In this document: piece after piece, positions 1 to 7,813 of the stretch
Position numbering within the stretch: position 1 is the first letter of the stretch
Layout of the letters: every line of letters begins with the position of its first letter
Source: Paenacidovorax monticola
GTDB taxonomy: Bacteria; Pseudomonadota; Gammaproteobacteria; Burkholderiales; Burkholderiaceae_C
Length of the DNA stretch: 64,000 bases
Direction: 5' to 3'
NCBI RefSeq assembly: GCF_014489595.1
Contig: NZ_CP060790.1
Location: 1,240,001 to 1,304,000 of the forward strand
Position numbers and translations under genes: made by a program
Notes under the pieces: generated by a model
What the model saw: only the letters and a program-made list of their open reading frames with translations
Databases searched by the model: none
What the model was told of the DNA's origin: nothing

Positions 1-325
1 GGCTGGGGTTCACGGTGAACGCCGTGGCATCGAGCAGCAGCGTGTAGCCGTCGGGCTGCGCCTTGGCCACGGCGGCGGCGCCGATGGTGCCGCCGCCGCC
101 GGGGCGGTTGTCCACCACCACCTGCTGGCCCAGGCGCTCGGAGAGCTGCGTGGCCAGGAGGCGCGCGGTGTTGTCGGCATTGCCGCCCGCGGGGTACGGC
201 ACGACAAGCTTGATGGGCTTTTCGGGCCATGTCTGGGCGTGCAGGGGCAGGCTCATTGCTACCAAAGCGATAGCTGCTTGCGCCTGATGGATAAGGGCCA
301 GGCGGCGTTTTATATTGAATTTCAT
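1..325 (-). CDS. Bug/TctC-family periplasmic solute-binding receptor (partial, 3' end off window)
   Basis: Extracytoplasmic receptor of the Bug/TctC family, which binds carboxylates in the periplasm. Only about 108 N-terminal codons are present; the gene leaves the window at base 1. The start is ATG at 325, with GGAGACAAC directly in front. Residues 1-31 form a signal peptide ending LHAQ, followed by the family signature TWPEKPIKLVVPYPAGG and the region VVVDNRPGGGGTIGAA. It is the last visible gene of a minus-strand operon with a dehydrogenase, an RraA-like protein and further receptors. Oddly, the codons for the signal peptide coincide with a copy of a dispersed intergenic repeat (257-319). 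The family is clear; the ligand is unknown. Confidence 0.9.
   Translation of the reverse strand, partial: MKFNIKRRLALIHQAQAAIALVAMSLPLHAQTWPEKPIKLVVPYPAGGNADNTARLLATQLSERLGQQVVVDNRPGGGGTIGAAAVAKAQPDGYTLLLDATAFTVNPS
257..319. repeat. Dispersed Comamonadaceae-type intergenic repeat, here inside a coding region
   Basis: The stretch carries the core GATAGCTGCTTGCGC followed by GATGGATAAG and GGCC...GTTTT. I recognise this order from a short repeat that is usually intergenic in Acidovorax-like genomes. Here it lies within the first 23 codons of the Bug gene and supplies the hydrophobic part of its signal peptide. Related copies lie at 29009-29071, 38894-38922, 47928-47962, 52880-52976 and 54793-54810. 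The family assignment is from memory, not from a search. Confidence 0.55.
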
Positions 326-349
326 GTTGTCTCCTTGGAACCGCGCCCG

Positions 350-1267
350 TCAGCGGCCCAGCACCGCCAGCGCATTGCGCGCCGCGCCCAGGCCCATGTT
401 CACGTAGGCGTCGCTGGTCACGCCGCCGATGTGCGGGCTCAGGATGAAGCCCGGCTGGTGCTGGAACGGGTGGCCGGCGGTCATGGGCTCGACGGCGAAG
501 CTGTCCAGCCCCGCCATGCGCACCTGGCCGCTTTGCACGGCGGCGAGCAGCGCGGCCTCGTCGATCAGGCCGCCGCGCGCGGTGTTGACCACGATCACGC
601 CCTTCTTGCAGCGCGCGAGCGTCTCGGCACCCAGCAGGCCGCGGTTGTCGTCGGTCAGCGGGCAGTGCAGCGAAATCGCGTCGCTTTCGCGCCAGATCGT
701 TTCCAGGTCGGCGGGCTGCACGAAGTCCGGCAGGTTCTTGGCGAAGGGGTCGAAGCCGAGCACGCGCATGCCCAAAGCGTCCACCATCTTGGCGAAGCGC
801 AGGCCGATGGCGCCCAGGCCGATGAGGCCGATGGTGCGGCCGCCCAGCTCCAGGCTCTTGTGCGTGGCCTTGTCCCAGTGGCCGGCGTGCATGCGCTCGT
901 TGAGCTGCGGCACCGACTTGGCGCAGGCCAGCAGCAGCGCCAGGGCCTGCTCGGCCACCGCCGCCGCATTGGCGCCCACGGCGGCCACCACCTCGATGCC
1001 GCGCTCCTTGGCCGCCACCTTGTCGATGGTGTCCGTGCCGCTGCCGTGCTTGGAGATGACCTTGAGCGCGGGCGCCGCGTCCATGGCGGCCGCGCCCACC
1101 TTGCTGTAGCGCACGATGATGGCCACGGGGTTGTGCTCGCGGCACAGGGCGACGACGTCGTCCTCGCTCGGCGTCTTGCCCGCGTAGACGATGTGGTAGT
1201 CAGTCAGCAGCGCGAGCGCCTGGGGCGCCAGGTCGGCGGCCGTGATGAGGATGGTGGGGCGGCTCAC
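350..1267 (-). CDS. D-isomer-specific 2-hydroxyacid dehydrogenase (SerA-like)
   Basis: NAD-dependent dehydrogenase of the D-2-hydroxyacid/phosphoglycerate dehydrogenase family, 305 residues. The Rossmann motif reads GLIGLGAIGLRFA, and the catalytic surroundings NTARGG, DSFAVEP and LSPHIGG (Arg, Glu and His of the usual triad) are present. The start is taken as GTG at 1267, because this codon overlaps the TGA of the upstream gene (GTGA) and is preceded by AAGGAGAAG; upstream in-frame codons would lie inside the neighbour. There is no ACT domain, so a dedicated serine-biosynthesis role is less likely than oxidation or reduction of a 2-hydroxy/2-oxo acid made by the adjacent aldolase-like protein. 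The substrate is unknown. Confidence 0.85.
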   Translation of the reverse strand: MSRPTILITAADLAPQALALLTDYHIVYAGKTPSEDDVVALCREHNPVAIIVRYSKVGAAAMDAAPALKVISKHGSGTDTIDKVAAKERGIEVVAAVGANAAAVAEQALALLLACAKSVPQLNERMHAGHWDKATHKSLELGGRTIGLIGLGAIGLRFAKMVDALGMRVLGFDPFAKNLPDFVQPADLETIWRESDAISLHCPLTDDNRGLLGAETLARCKKGVIVVNTARGGLIDEAALLAAVQSGQVRMAGLDSFAVEPMTAGHPFQHQPGFILSPHIGGVTSDAYVNMGLGAARNALAVLGR

Positions 1268-1950
1268 AGTGCTTCTCCTTCTTTGAGCACGCCAGCGGCG
1301 CGCAGCGCGGCGGGCAGCCACTTCGATGCCGTGTCGCCACGGGCAATGGCCTCGATGCGCGCGGCCTCGTCGGCCACCTTCTTCACGGCCAGGGCCATCA
1401 TCGCGGGCGCCTTGGCACGCTCGATCACGGTCACGCCGTCGGCATCGCCCACCACGAGGTCGCCGGGGTTCACCGTGGCGCCGCCGCAGGAGATGGGGTG
1501 GTTGATGCGGCCGGGCACGAACTTGGTCGGGCCGGCGGGGTTGAAGCCCGCGCTGAACACGGGGAAGTCCAGCTCCAGCAGTTCAAGCTTGTCGCGGATG
1601 GCGCCGTCCACGATCACGCCGCCCAGGCGCAGCTTCTTGCAGGCGCTCATCATCAAAGTGCCCATGAGGGCGGCGGTCTGGTCGCCCTTGCCGTCGATCA
1701 CCAGGATGTCGCCGGGCTGGGCCAGCGCGATGGCGGCGTGGATCATCAGGTTGTCGCCAGGGCGCACCTCGACGGTGAAGGCCGGGCCCGCGAGCTGCAT
1801 GCGCTCGTGCACGGGCGCCACGCGGGCGTGCATGGTGCCGCGACGGCCCGCCACGTCGGCGAGGATGGCGGCCTGGAAGGTGGCGGCTTGGGCAACGACG
1901 TCGGCGCTCACGCGCTCGATGTCACGGATGATTTCGGGGAGTTGGCTCAT
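1264..1950 (-). CDS. RraA-family protein, 4-carboxy-4-hydroxy-2-oxoadipate aldolase-like
   Basis: 228-residue member of the RraA/HMG-CHA aldolase family. These class II pyruvate aldolases cleave 4-hydroxy-4-methyl- or 4-carboxy-4-hydroxy-2-oxo acids. The conserved segment GDNLMIHAAIALAQPGD, then DGAIRD (metal/substrate Asp and Arg) and VVGDADGV are present, as in the pmdF product encoded at 52164-52847, of which it is a diverged paralogue. It overlaps the dehydrogenase by four bases and sits 62 bases after a Bug receptor gene, so it is in one operon. An aldolase role in a carboxylate pathway is inferred; RraA-like RNase E control is less likely in this context. Confidence 0.8.
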   Translation of the reverse strand: MSQLPEIIRDIERVSADVVAQAATFQAAILADVAGRRGTMHARVAPVHERMQLAGPAFTVEVRPGDNLMIHAAIALAQPGDILVIDGKGDQTAALMGTLMMSACKKLRLGGVIVDGAIRDKLELLELDFPVFSAGFNPAGPTKFVPGRINHPISCGGATVNPGDLVVGDADGVTVIERAKAPAMMALAVKKVADEAARIEAIARGDTASKWLPAALRAAGVLKEGEAL

Positions 1951-2012
1951 GGTGGTTCTGTCCGGTGGAGAGAAAGAAGAAAGGGATGGGATGGGAGAGG
2001 AAAGGAGCCGCC

Positions 2013-3032
2013 TCACTCGGCCTTGATGTTTCCGTCCTTGATGACCTTGGCCCACTTGGCGGAATCGGCCTTCTGCAGGTCGCCGAGCTGCTGGGGCGTG
2101 CCGCCTACCAGCGTCACGCCCAGCTTGTCGGCCAGGGCCACCACGGCAGGGTCCTTGAGGGCCTCGTTGATGGCCCGGTTCAGGCGCTGCACCACGGCGG
2201 TGGGCGTCCTGGCGGGCGCGAACACGGCCTGCCATTGCTCGACCACGAAGTCCTTCATGCCGGCTTCGCCCATCGTGGGCACAGCGGGCAAGGCCTTGAG
2301 GCGCTGAGCGGACGTGACGGCCAGAGCGCGCAGCTTGCCGGCCTGCACGTGCGGCAGCGCGGCGGCGGCCGGCGCGAACATGAACTGCACCTGCTCGGCC
2401 AGCGTGTCCTGCAGTGCCGGCGTGTCGCCCTTGTAGGGCACGTGGATGAAGCGCGCGCCCGTCTGCTGCTGCAGCAGCTCGCCCTGCATCTGCAGGATGG
2501 TGCCGTTGCCGCCCGAGGCGAACGCGAGCTTGCCCGGCTGTGCCTTGGCAGCCGCCAGCAGGTCGGCCACGGACTTGAACGGCTGGTTCACACCCACCAC
2601 CAGGATGTGCGGAATGGTGCCGATGGTGACCACGGGCTCGAAGGCCGCGATGTGGTCGTACGGCAGCTTGCCCATCAGGTGCGGCGCGATCGCCTGCGGG
2701 CCGATGGAGGTACCCAGCAGCGTATAGCCGTCGGGCGCGGCCTTGGCGACGAACGCGGCGCCGATGGTGCCGGTGGCGCCGGCCTTGTTGTCCACGATCA
2801 CATTGGTGGACAGCGCCGTGCCGATGCGCTGCGCCACATTGCGGCCCAGCACGTCGGTGCTGCCGCCCGGTGGGTAGGGCACCACCCAGGTGATGACCCG
2901 GCCGGCAGGCCAGTCGCCCTGCGCCAGCGCGGGGGCGGCCAGCACGGGGCCCAGCAGAGCGGCGCCGGCAGCCGCCAGCACGCTGCGGCGCGACGGGCCG
3001 GCAGGTGAAAGAAAGGTAGTGGTTTCGGTCAT
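2013..3032 (-). CDS. Bug/TctC-family periplasmic solute-binding receptor
   Basis: 339-residue periplasmic receptor. The leader contains PSRRSVLAAAGAALLG and ends APALAQ; the RRSV-type arginine pair makes Tat export possible. The Bug signature VITWVVPYPPGGSTD follows, with the usual IVDNKAGATGTIGAAFVAKA region, the HVPYKGDTPALQD ligand loop and the FVVEQWQAVFAPA C-terminal motif. The start ATG at 3032 lies 20 bases after the stop of the amidohydrolase gene. The operon context (aldolase-like, dehydrogenase, hydrolase) suggests a carboxylate ligand; no TctAB membrane genes are nearby, as is typical of orphan Bug proteins. Confidence 0.92.
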   Translation of the reverse strand: MTETTTFLSPAGPSRRSVLAAAGAALLGPVLAAPALAQGDWPAGRVITWVVPYPPGGSTDVLGRNVAQRIGTALSTNVIVDNKAGATGTIGAAFVAKAAPDGYTLLGTSIGPQAIAPHLMGKLPYDHIAAFEPVVTIGTIPHILVVGVNQPFKSVADLLAAAKAQPGKLAFASGGNGTILQMQGELLQQQTGARFIHVPYKGDTPALQDTLAEQVQFMFAPAAAALPHVQAGKLRALAVTSAQRLKALPAVPTMGEAGMKDFVVEQWQAVFAPARTPTAVVQRLNRAINEALKDPAVVALADKLGVTLVGGTPQQLGDLQKADSAKWAKVIKDGNIKAE

Positions 3033-3052
3033 GGCGGTGTCTCCCGGTGTCG

Positions 3053-3978
3053 TCAAGGCAAGGGCGAAGGGGTCGAAGTCGGCGCGAAGCCGTAGAGCGC
3101 GGCCGGGTTGTCCACCAGCACGCGCTGCAGCGTGGTGCCGCCGCCGGCCTGGTGCACCCAGTCGGCCAGGCGGTCCACCTGGCGCGCGTCGTCGGGCAGG
3201 GGCTGTACGCCGGCCGACGCGGTGGCATGGGGCCAGTCGCTGCCCCAGAGCACGCGCGCCGGCGCGCAGCGCAGGTAGCCCACGGCCAGCGCATCGAGCG
3301 CCGGGTCTTCCACCGAGTGCTCCGCGCTCACGATGTAGCCGCCGGACAGCTTGATCCACGCCCGGCCGTCCCGCAGCAGCGCGAGCAGCAGCGCATGGGC
3401 GGCATGCCGGCCCGCCTGCGCAGGCGGGATGCGGCCCAGATGGTCGAACACCACCGGCACGGGCAGCTGGCGCAGCACGTCGGCCTGCGCGAGCAGCAGG
3501 TCGGGCGCCATCAGAAGCTGCAGGTGCCAGCCCAGCGGCGCGATGCGGCGGGCCAGCGGCAGCAGCGAATCCGCCGTGCCCGACACCCCCAGCGACAGGT
3601 TCAGCCGCACGCCGCGCACACCGGCGGCGTGCAGGCGCTGCAGCTGCGCATCGCTTTCGGCGCCGTCGATCACCGCCACGCCACGGGCTTCCACCCCCAG
3701 GGCCTTCAACGCGGCCAGCCCTTCGAGCATGCAGCGGTTGTCGGTGCCATAGGTCGAGGGCGTGACCAGCACGGCGCGCGCGGTGCCGATGCGCTGCTGC
3801 AGCGCGCGGTAGTCCTGCGCCGAGGCATCGGGCGGCAGCAGCCTGGCCCCGGCGCGGTGGGAAAGCGGCTGTCGTACACATGCACGTGGCAGTCGCAGGA
3901 CCCGGCCGGCAGCAAGGTGCGCGGCGCGGCGGTGCCAGCGGAGAAACGCACAGGCGTGGCCAGGCGGTCGCGGTGCAT
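3053..3978 (-). pseudogene. Amidohydrolase-family (LigI/PDC-lactonase-like) gene with a -1 frameshift
   Basis: TIM-barrel metal-dependent hydrolase related to 2-pyrone-4,6-dicarboxylate lactonase. The N-terminus (ATG at 3978) carries the HxH metal motif in CDCHVHVYDSRFPTAPG; the rest, with VVFDHLGRIPPAQ and LWGSDWPHA, is in the next frame. The switch falls at the CCCC run 3847-3850: one more C would give a continuous FPTAPGARLLPPDAS reading and a full-length enzyme of about 308 residues. The defect is therefore probably a sequencing undercall. It lies between two Bug genes, with gaps of 20 and 40 bases, in the same operon. A lactonase or hydrolase role on a carboxylated ring or lactone is inferred. 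Confidence 0.75.
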
Positions 3979-4018
3979 GGCGCGGGCTCGGTGGGCGTGG
4001 GGCGGCCGCGGCGGTACG

Positions 4019-5032
4019 TCAGTCCAGGCTCGCGCCCGAGTCCTTGACGATCTTGCCCCAGCGCGGCACTTCGGCGCGCAGCAGCTGGCCGAACTGCTCG
4101 GGCGTGCCGCCCAGCACCTCGCCGCCCTCGGAGCGCAGCTTCTCCGCCACGTCGGGCAGCACCAGGGCCTGGTTGATGGCCTTGTTGAGCTGGGCCACGA
4201 TGGGTGCGGGCGTGCCGGCGGGCGCGAGGATGCCGAACCAGGTCACGGCATCGAAGCCCTTGTAGCCCGACTCGGCCAGCGTCGGCGTGTCGGGCAACTG
4301 GCCCGCGCGCTTGGCCGAGGTGATGGCGATGGCGCGCAGCTTGCCGTTGCGCACCTGCCCCAGCAGCGTGGGCACCGAGGACATGTACAGGTCGATCTGC
4401 CCGCCCACCAGGTCCGTCATGGCCTGGGCCGCGCCCTTGTAGGGAATATGGCGCAGCTTGATGCCCGCCGCGTTCTCGGCCAGCTCGCCTGCCAGGTGCG
4501 CCACCGTGCCGTTGCCCGAGTAGCCCAGGGTGACCGCTTCGGGCTTGCCCTTGGAGGCCGCCACCACGTCGGCGAAGGTCTTGAAGGGCGAATTCACCGG
4601 CACGGCCATCACGATGGGCGAGGACGACACGAGCGCCACGGGCGTGAGATCCTTGAGCGGGTCGTACGGCAGCTTGGTGTAGAGCGTGGGATTGATCGCG
4701 AGGTTGCTCGTCTGGCCCATCACCAGCGTGTAGCCGTCGGGCGCCGACTTGGCGGCGGCGTCCACGCCGAGGTTGCCGCCCGCGCCGGGGCGGTTGTCAA
4801 CGATCACGCTCCACTTGTTGAGATCGGCCACCTTCTGCGCCACGGTGCGCGCGATCATGTCGGTGCCGCCGCCTGGCGGGAACGGCACGATCAGCCGGAT
4901 CGGCTTCGAGGGAAAGGCGGCCTGCGCCATCCCGGCAGCGGGCGCGGCGGCGGCCACGAGGCCCAGCACGGCGGCGCCCAGGTGCAAGGACAGGCGCGGG
5001 GGCAAGGAACGCGGGAGCGTGAAAGAGGGCAT
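4019..5032 (-). CDS. Bug/TctC-family periplasmic solute-binding receptor
   Basis: 337-residue Bug receptor. The start ATG at 5032 is chosen because GGAGACAACCG precedes it. The signal peptide ends near GMAQA; the signature FPSKPIRLIVPFPPGGGTD follows, then VIVDNRPGAGGNLG and the loop HIPYKGAAQAMTD. It is the first gene of the minus-strand operon and is divergent from an IclR regulator whose start lies 126 bases away. Its middle region (DLNKWSVIVDN, VMGQTSNLAINP) closely resembles the receptor at 32771-33757, so the two are recent paralogues and may bind related ligands. Confidence 0.93.
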   Translation of the reverse strand: MPSFTLPRSLPPRLSLHLGAAVLGLVAAAAPAAGMAQAAFPSKPIRLIVPFPPGGGTDMIARTVAQKVADLNKWSVIVDNRPGAGGNLGVDAAAKSAPDGYTLVMGQTSNLAINPTLYTKLPYDPLKDLTPVALVSSSPIVMAVPVNSPFKTFADVVAASKGKPEAVTLGYSGNGTVAHLAGELAENAAGIKLRHIPYKGAAQAMTDLVGGQIDLYMSSVPTLLGQVRNGKLRAIAITSAKRAGQLPDTPTLAESGYKGFDAVTWFGILAPAGTPAPIVAQLNKAINQALVLPDVAEKLRSEGGEVLGGTPEQFGQLLRAEVPRWGKIVKDSGASLD

Positions 5033-5098
5033 CGGTTGTCTCCTGGTGAACTTATGGACTGGCAACTGCCTGGGTTCTGCGCCCGGCATTGGGACACG

Positions 5099-5158
5099 AC
5101 TTTAAAAAAACGTTTCAACCTATACAATGCCGTTTCGCACAATGCAACGAATTGCGCC
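5099..5158. promoter_or_regulatory. Divergent promoter/operator region of the IclR-controlled operon
   Basis: The gap between the divergent Bug operon and the IclR gene has a low-GC stretch with a poly-A tract (5104-5110), TATACAAT (5121-5128, a possible plus-strand -10) and two related half-sites CGTTTC (5111-5116 and 5131-5136). The second half-site continues as CGTTTCGCACAATGCAACG, an imperfect inverted repeat of the kind bound by IclR proteins. The function is inferred from position and pattern only. Confidence 0.4.
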
Positions 5159-6048
5159 ATGAGCAACCACCGCCCTCCCCCCATGTCCGCACCCCGCCCA
5201 GTACGCACCGCCGCACCCCGCCCAGTACGCACCGCCGCACCCCGCCCAGTACGCACCGCCGCGCCCCGCCCAGTACGCACCGCCGCGCCCCAGCCCGCGC
5301 CATCCGCCGCGCCTGCCGAGGCCGGAGCGCGCGACGGCGTCATTGCCGTGACGCGCGCGCTGCAACTGCTCGAAGCCTTCGCGCTCGGCGAGTCGCACCT
5401 GCCCCTGGCCGAGCTGAGCCGCCGCTGCGGCCTGCACAAGACCACGGTGCTGCGCCTGGCGCGCACGCTGGCGCTGTCGGGCTACATGGTGCAGCGCGAC
5501 GACGGCGAATGGCGCCTGGGCCCGGCCGCAGGCTGGCTGGGCGCGCGCTACCAGGCCGGCTTCGACGTGCAGAACGTGCTGGAGCCCGCGCTGCGGGAGC
5601 TCACGCAGGCCAGCGGCGAGAGCGCGGCCTTCTACGTGCGCGAGGGCAATGTGCGCACCTGCCTCGTGCGCGTGGAAGGCCCGCAGGCGCTGCGCCACCA
5701 CGCGCGCATGGGCGAAGGGCTGCCGCTCGACCGAGGCTCTCCGGGCCGCGTGATCCTGGCCTTCTCGGGCGAGCCCGGCGCAGAGTACGAGGCCATCCGC
5801 CAGCGCGGCTACCACTGGTCGATCGGCGAGCGCGAGCAGGGCGTGGCCACGGTGTCCGCCCCGTGTTCGGCATGCACTGGCGACTGCTGGGCTCGGTGTG
5901 CATCTCGGGGCCCGCGTCGCGCCTGCCTGCGGCCAAGCTCGAAGCACTGGCGCAGACCGTGATCGCGGCGGCCAACCGCCTGTCGTACGCGCTGGCCGGC
6001 AGCAAGGCCACCCCCACGCAGGCACGCGCGAGCCAGTGGCATCCGTGA
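5159..6048 (+). pseudogene. IclR-family transcriptional regulator with a -1 frameshift near the 3' end
   Basis: Regulator with an N-terminal winged helix (LLEAFALGESHLPLAELSRR, then CGLHKTTVLRLARTL) and an IclR effector domain. From ATG 5159 the frame runs to about 5859 and then loses register. Adding one C to the CCCC run at 5859-5862 joins it to PVFGMHWRLLGSVCISGP and the expected C-terminal helix ending at 6048, giving about 296 residues. A homopolymer undercall is the simplest explanation. The N-terminal tail holds a fourfold 8-residue repeat (APRPVRTA) from 24-bp DNA repeats. It probably controls the divergent Bug/hydrolase/aldolase operon. Confidence 0.8.
5189..5284 (+). repeat. 24-bp tandem repeat, four units, inside the IclR gene
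   Basis: Four back-to-back 24-base units (5189-5212, 5213-5236, 5237-5260, 5261-5284), identical except for A to G at the third base of the last unit. A decayed fifth unit begins at 5285. Each unit encodes APRPVRTA, giving a proline/arginine-rich, probably disordered and positively charged tail ahead of the DNA-binding domain. As a multiple of three, copy-number change by slippage would keep the frame. Confidence 0.95.
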
Positions 6049-6087
6049 TACTCGAGGCTGGCCCAACACAACGATAGGAGACTTGGC

Positions 6088-6669
6088 GTGGCCCGCTACC
6101 CCTTCCCCGACCTGAACACCCTGCCCGACGACATCCGCACCCGCATCCTGGAGGTGCAGGAGAAAGCCGGCTTCATCCCCAACGTGTTCCTGGCCTTCGC
6201 GCGGCGTCCGGCCGAGTGGCGCGCCTTCTTCGCCTACCACGACGCGCTCATGCTCAAGGAGGAAGGCAGCCTCACCAAGGGCGAACGCGAGATGATCGTC
6301 ACCGCCACGAGCGCGGCCAACCAGTGCCTGTACTGCGTGGTGGCGCACGGCGCCATCCTGCGCATCTACGAGAAGAAGCCGCTCATCGCCGACCAGGTGG
6401 CCGTGAACCACCGCAAGGCCGACATCAGCCCGCGCGAGCGCGCCATGCTCGACTTCGCGATGAAGGTCTGCCTGAAGGCGCAGGAGATCGAGGACGCCGA
6501 CTTCGCGGCCCTGCACCCCCACGGCTTCGACGACGAGGACATCTGGGATATCGCGGCCATCACCGCGTTCTTCGGCCTGTCGAACCGCATGGCCAACTTC
6601 GCGGGCATGCAGCCCAACCCCGAGTTCTACCTGATGGGCCGCGTGCCCAAGGCCAAGCCGGCCGCCTGA
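6088..6669 (+). CDS. Carboxymuconolactone decarboxylase/AhpD-like protein (peroxidase-related)
   Basis: 193-residue all-helical protein of the CMD/AhpD superfamily, peroxidase-related subgroup. The redox motif is C80-x-x-C83-x3-H87 in QCLYCVVAHG, as in AhpD-type alkylhydroperoxidases. The start is GTG at 6088 with TAGGAGA seven bases upstream. It lies 39 bases downstream of the IclR gene on the same strand. A thiol peroxidase or related redox role is likely; decarboxylase activity is unlikely because of the CxxC motif. The physiological partner is unknown. Confidence 0.82.
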   Translation: MARYPFPDLNTLPDDIRTRILEVQEKAGFIPNVFLAFARRPAEWRAFFAYHDALMLKEEGSLTKGEREMIVTATSAANQCLYCVVAHGAILRIYEKKPLIADQVAVNHRKADISPRERAMLDFAMKVCLKAQEIEDADFAALHPHGFDDEDIWDIAAITAFFGLSNRMANFAGMQPNPEFYLMGRVPKAKPAA

Positions 6670-6673
6670 AGCC

Positions 6674-7386
6674 ATGCGCCCCCGGCCCGCCACAGCCTGC
6701 TGCTGGCAGTCGCCCTGGCCGCAGGCGTGGCGCAGGGTGCCGGGTTCGGCTTGCCCGCGGGAGAGCTGGCCACGCGCACACTGCCTCTGGCAGTGCCCCC
6801 AGGGGCCATGTCGCCGCTGCTGTCGGCCGTGCTCTACCGCACCGATGCCGGCGCACCGGCGCACTACCTGGGCGTGGGAGCCGGCATCCCGCGCCTGCAG
6901 ATCCCCGACTCACCCGGCGCCACGGCCTGGAAGCTCGTGCCAGATGCCGACTGCGCCCATCTGGAGCAGGTACCGCTGGCGGAGCTGCACTCGCCCGGCA
7001 TGCACCCCGTCACCGTGCAGCAGGACCCGCTGCCCATGGCCTGCGCAGCCGCGTTCGAAGGCAGCTGCACGAGCCGCGATGGGCGGCTGCGCATCGCCAC
7101 CACGTACGAGGGCCAGCGCCGCAAGGCCCGCGTGGGCGGCGGCTTCTTCGGCACCGAAGGCCTCATCGACAGCACTTTCTTCACGGGCACGCGCACCCTG
7201 GCCATCGAGCACCTGCCCAGCGGCCGCGCGCTGCGCCTGCAGGAGCGGCTGGCCGACACCAACAGCTACAGCGCGCCGCAGACCGCGATCCGCTACCTGC
7301 CCGAACTGCGGCTCGTGCTGCTGCTGGGCGTGGCGCGGGAGCGCGGCGTGCCGCTCGCCCACTGCATCGCGCTGCCCGCCGACTGA
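6674..7386 (+). CDS. Secreted protein of unknown function (start region frameshifted)
   Basis: I do not recognise this protein. The continuous frame supports GTG 6727 to 7386 (219 residues), but the sequence just before it (HSLLLAVALAAGVAQG) is a clear signal-peptide core. An ATG at 6674, four bases after the previous stop, lines up with it if one C is added to the CCCCC run at 6679-6683, giving MRPPARHSLLLAVALAAG. I therefore annotate from 6674 and infer a homopolymer undercall. The mature part has cysteines in DADCAHL, PMACAAAFEGSC and LAHCIALP, consistent with disulfides in the periplasm, and no known domain that I can name. Confidence 0.6.
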
Positions 7387-7393
7387 GGGCCTT

Positions 7394-7813
7394 CTAGGTC
7401 ACCAGCGCCCGCATCCAGTCGGGCAGCGTCATGGCCTTCTGCTGCGGAAAATCGACCCAGATCGTGGTGCCGCCGCCGGCCGCGCAGATCTCGCCGGGCC
7501 GGTCCGCCCGCTCCATGGTGCCCCAGGTCTCGAACGTGGTGCGGCCCGGGTCGCTCACGTAGAGCTTGAGCAGCACATCGGCCGGAAACTCCAGTTGGCG
7601 GTAGAAGTTGCAGAACGCATTGACGATCACGGGCCCCTGGCCACGCGGGTCGGGGTTGCAGCCCACCGACACCATCCACTCGATGCGCGCCGTTTCGAGG
7701 TAGCGAAAGTACACCGTGTTGTTCACATGGCCCATGGCGTCCATGTCGCCCCAGCGCACGGGAAAGCGCATCTCGTAGACCAGCTTCTTCTGCTCGGGAA
7801 TCTCGATTCTCAT
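7394..7813 (-). CDS. Acyl-CoA thioesterase, hotdog fold (4HBT/YbgC-like)
   Basis: 139-residue thioesterase of the 4-hydroxybenzoyl-CoA/YbgC hotdog family. The N-terminal motif VRWGDMDAMGHVNNTVYFRY holds the catalytic Asp (the first or second D of GDMDAMGHVNN) on the long helix approach. It probably hydrolyses acyl- or aryl-CoA thioesters in the cytoplasm. Its ATG (7813) overlaps the stop of the DMT transporter gene (ATGA at 7810-7813), so the two are translationally coupled; the upstream SDR belongs to the same transcript. Confidence 0.85.
   Translation of the reverse strand: MRIEIPEQKKLVYEMRFPVRWGDMDAMGHVNNTVYFRYLETARIEWMVSVGCNPDPRGQGPVIVNAFCNFYRQLEFPADVLLKLYVSDPGRTTFETWGTMERADRPGEICAAGGGTTIWVDFPQQKAMTLPDWMRALVT

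Noticed and set aside
350..1267. Calling the dehydrogenase serA (serine biosynthesis)
   Set aside because: No ACT domain and the operon is catabolic with receptors and an aldolase-like protein.
1264..1950. Calling the RraA-like protein an RNase E inhibitor
   Set aside because: The family name is historical. Metal/substrate residues and operon context fit an aldolase better.
5189..5284. A CRISPR-like array at the tandem repeats
   Set aside because: The units are directly adjacent with no spacers, in frame, and no cas gene is present.
3047..5962. A 971-codon plus-strand frame across the Bug operon into the IclR gene
   Set aside because: Only the part from 5159 makes sense (IclR). The rest is antisense to receptor and hydrolase genes.
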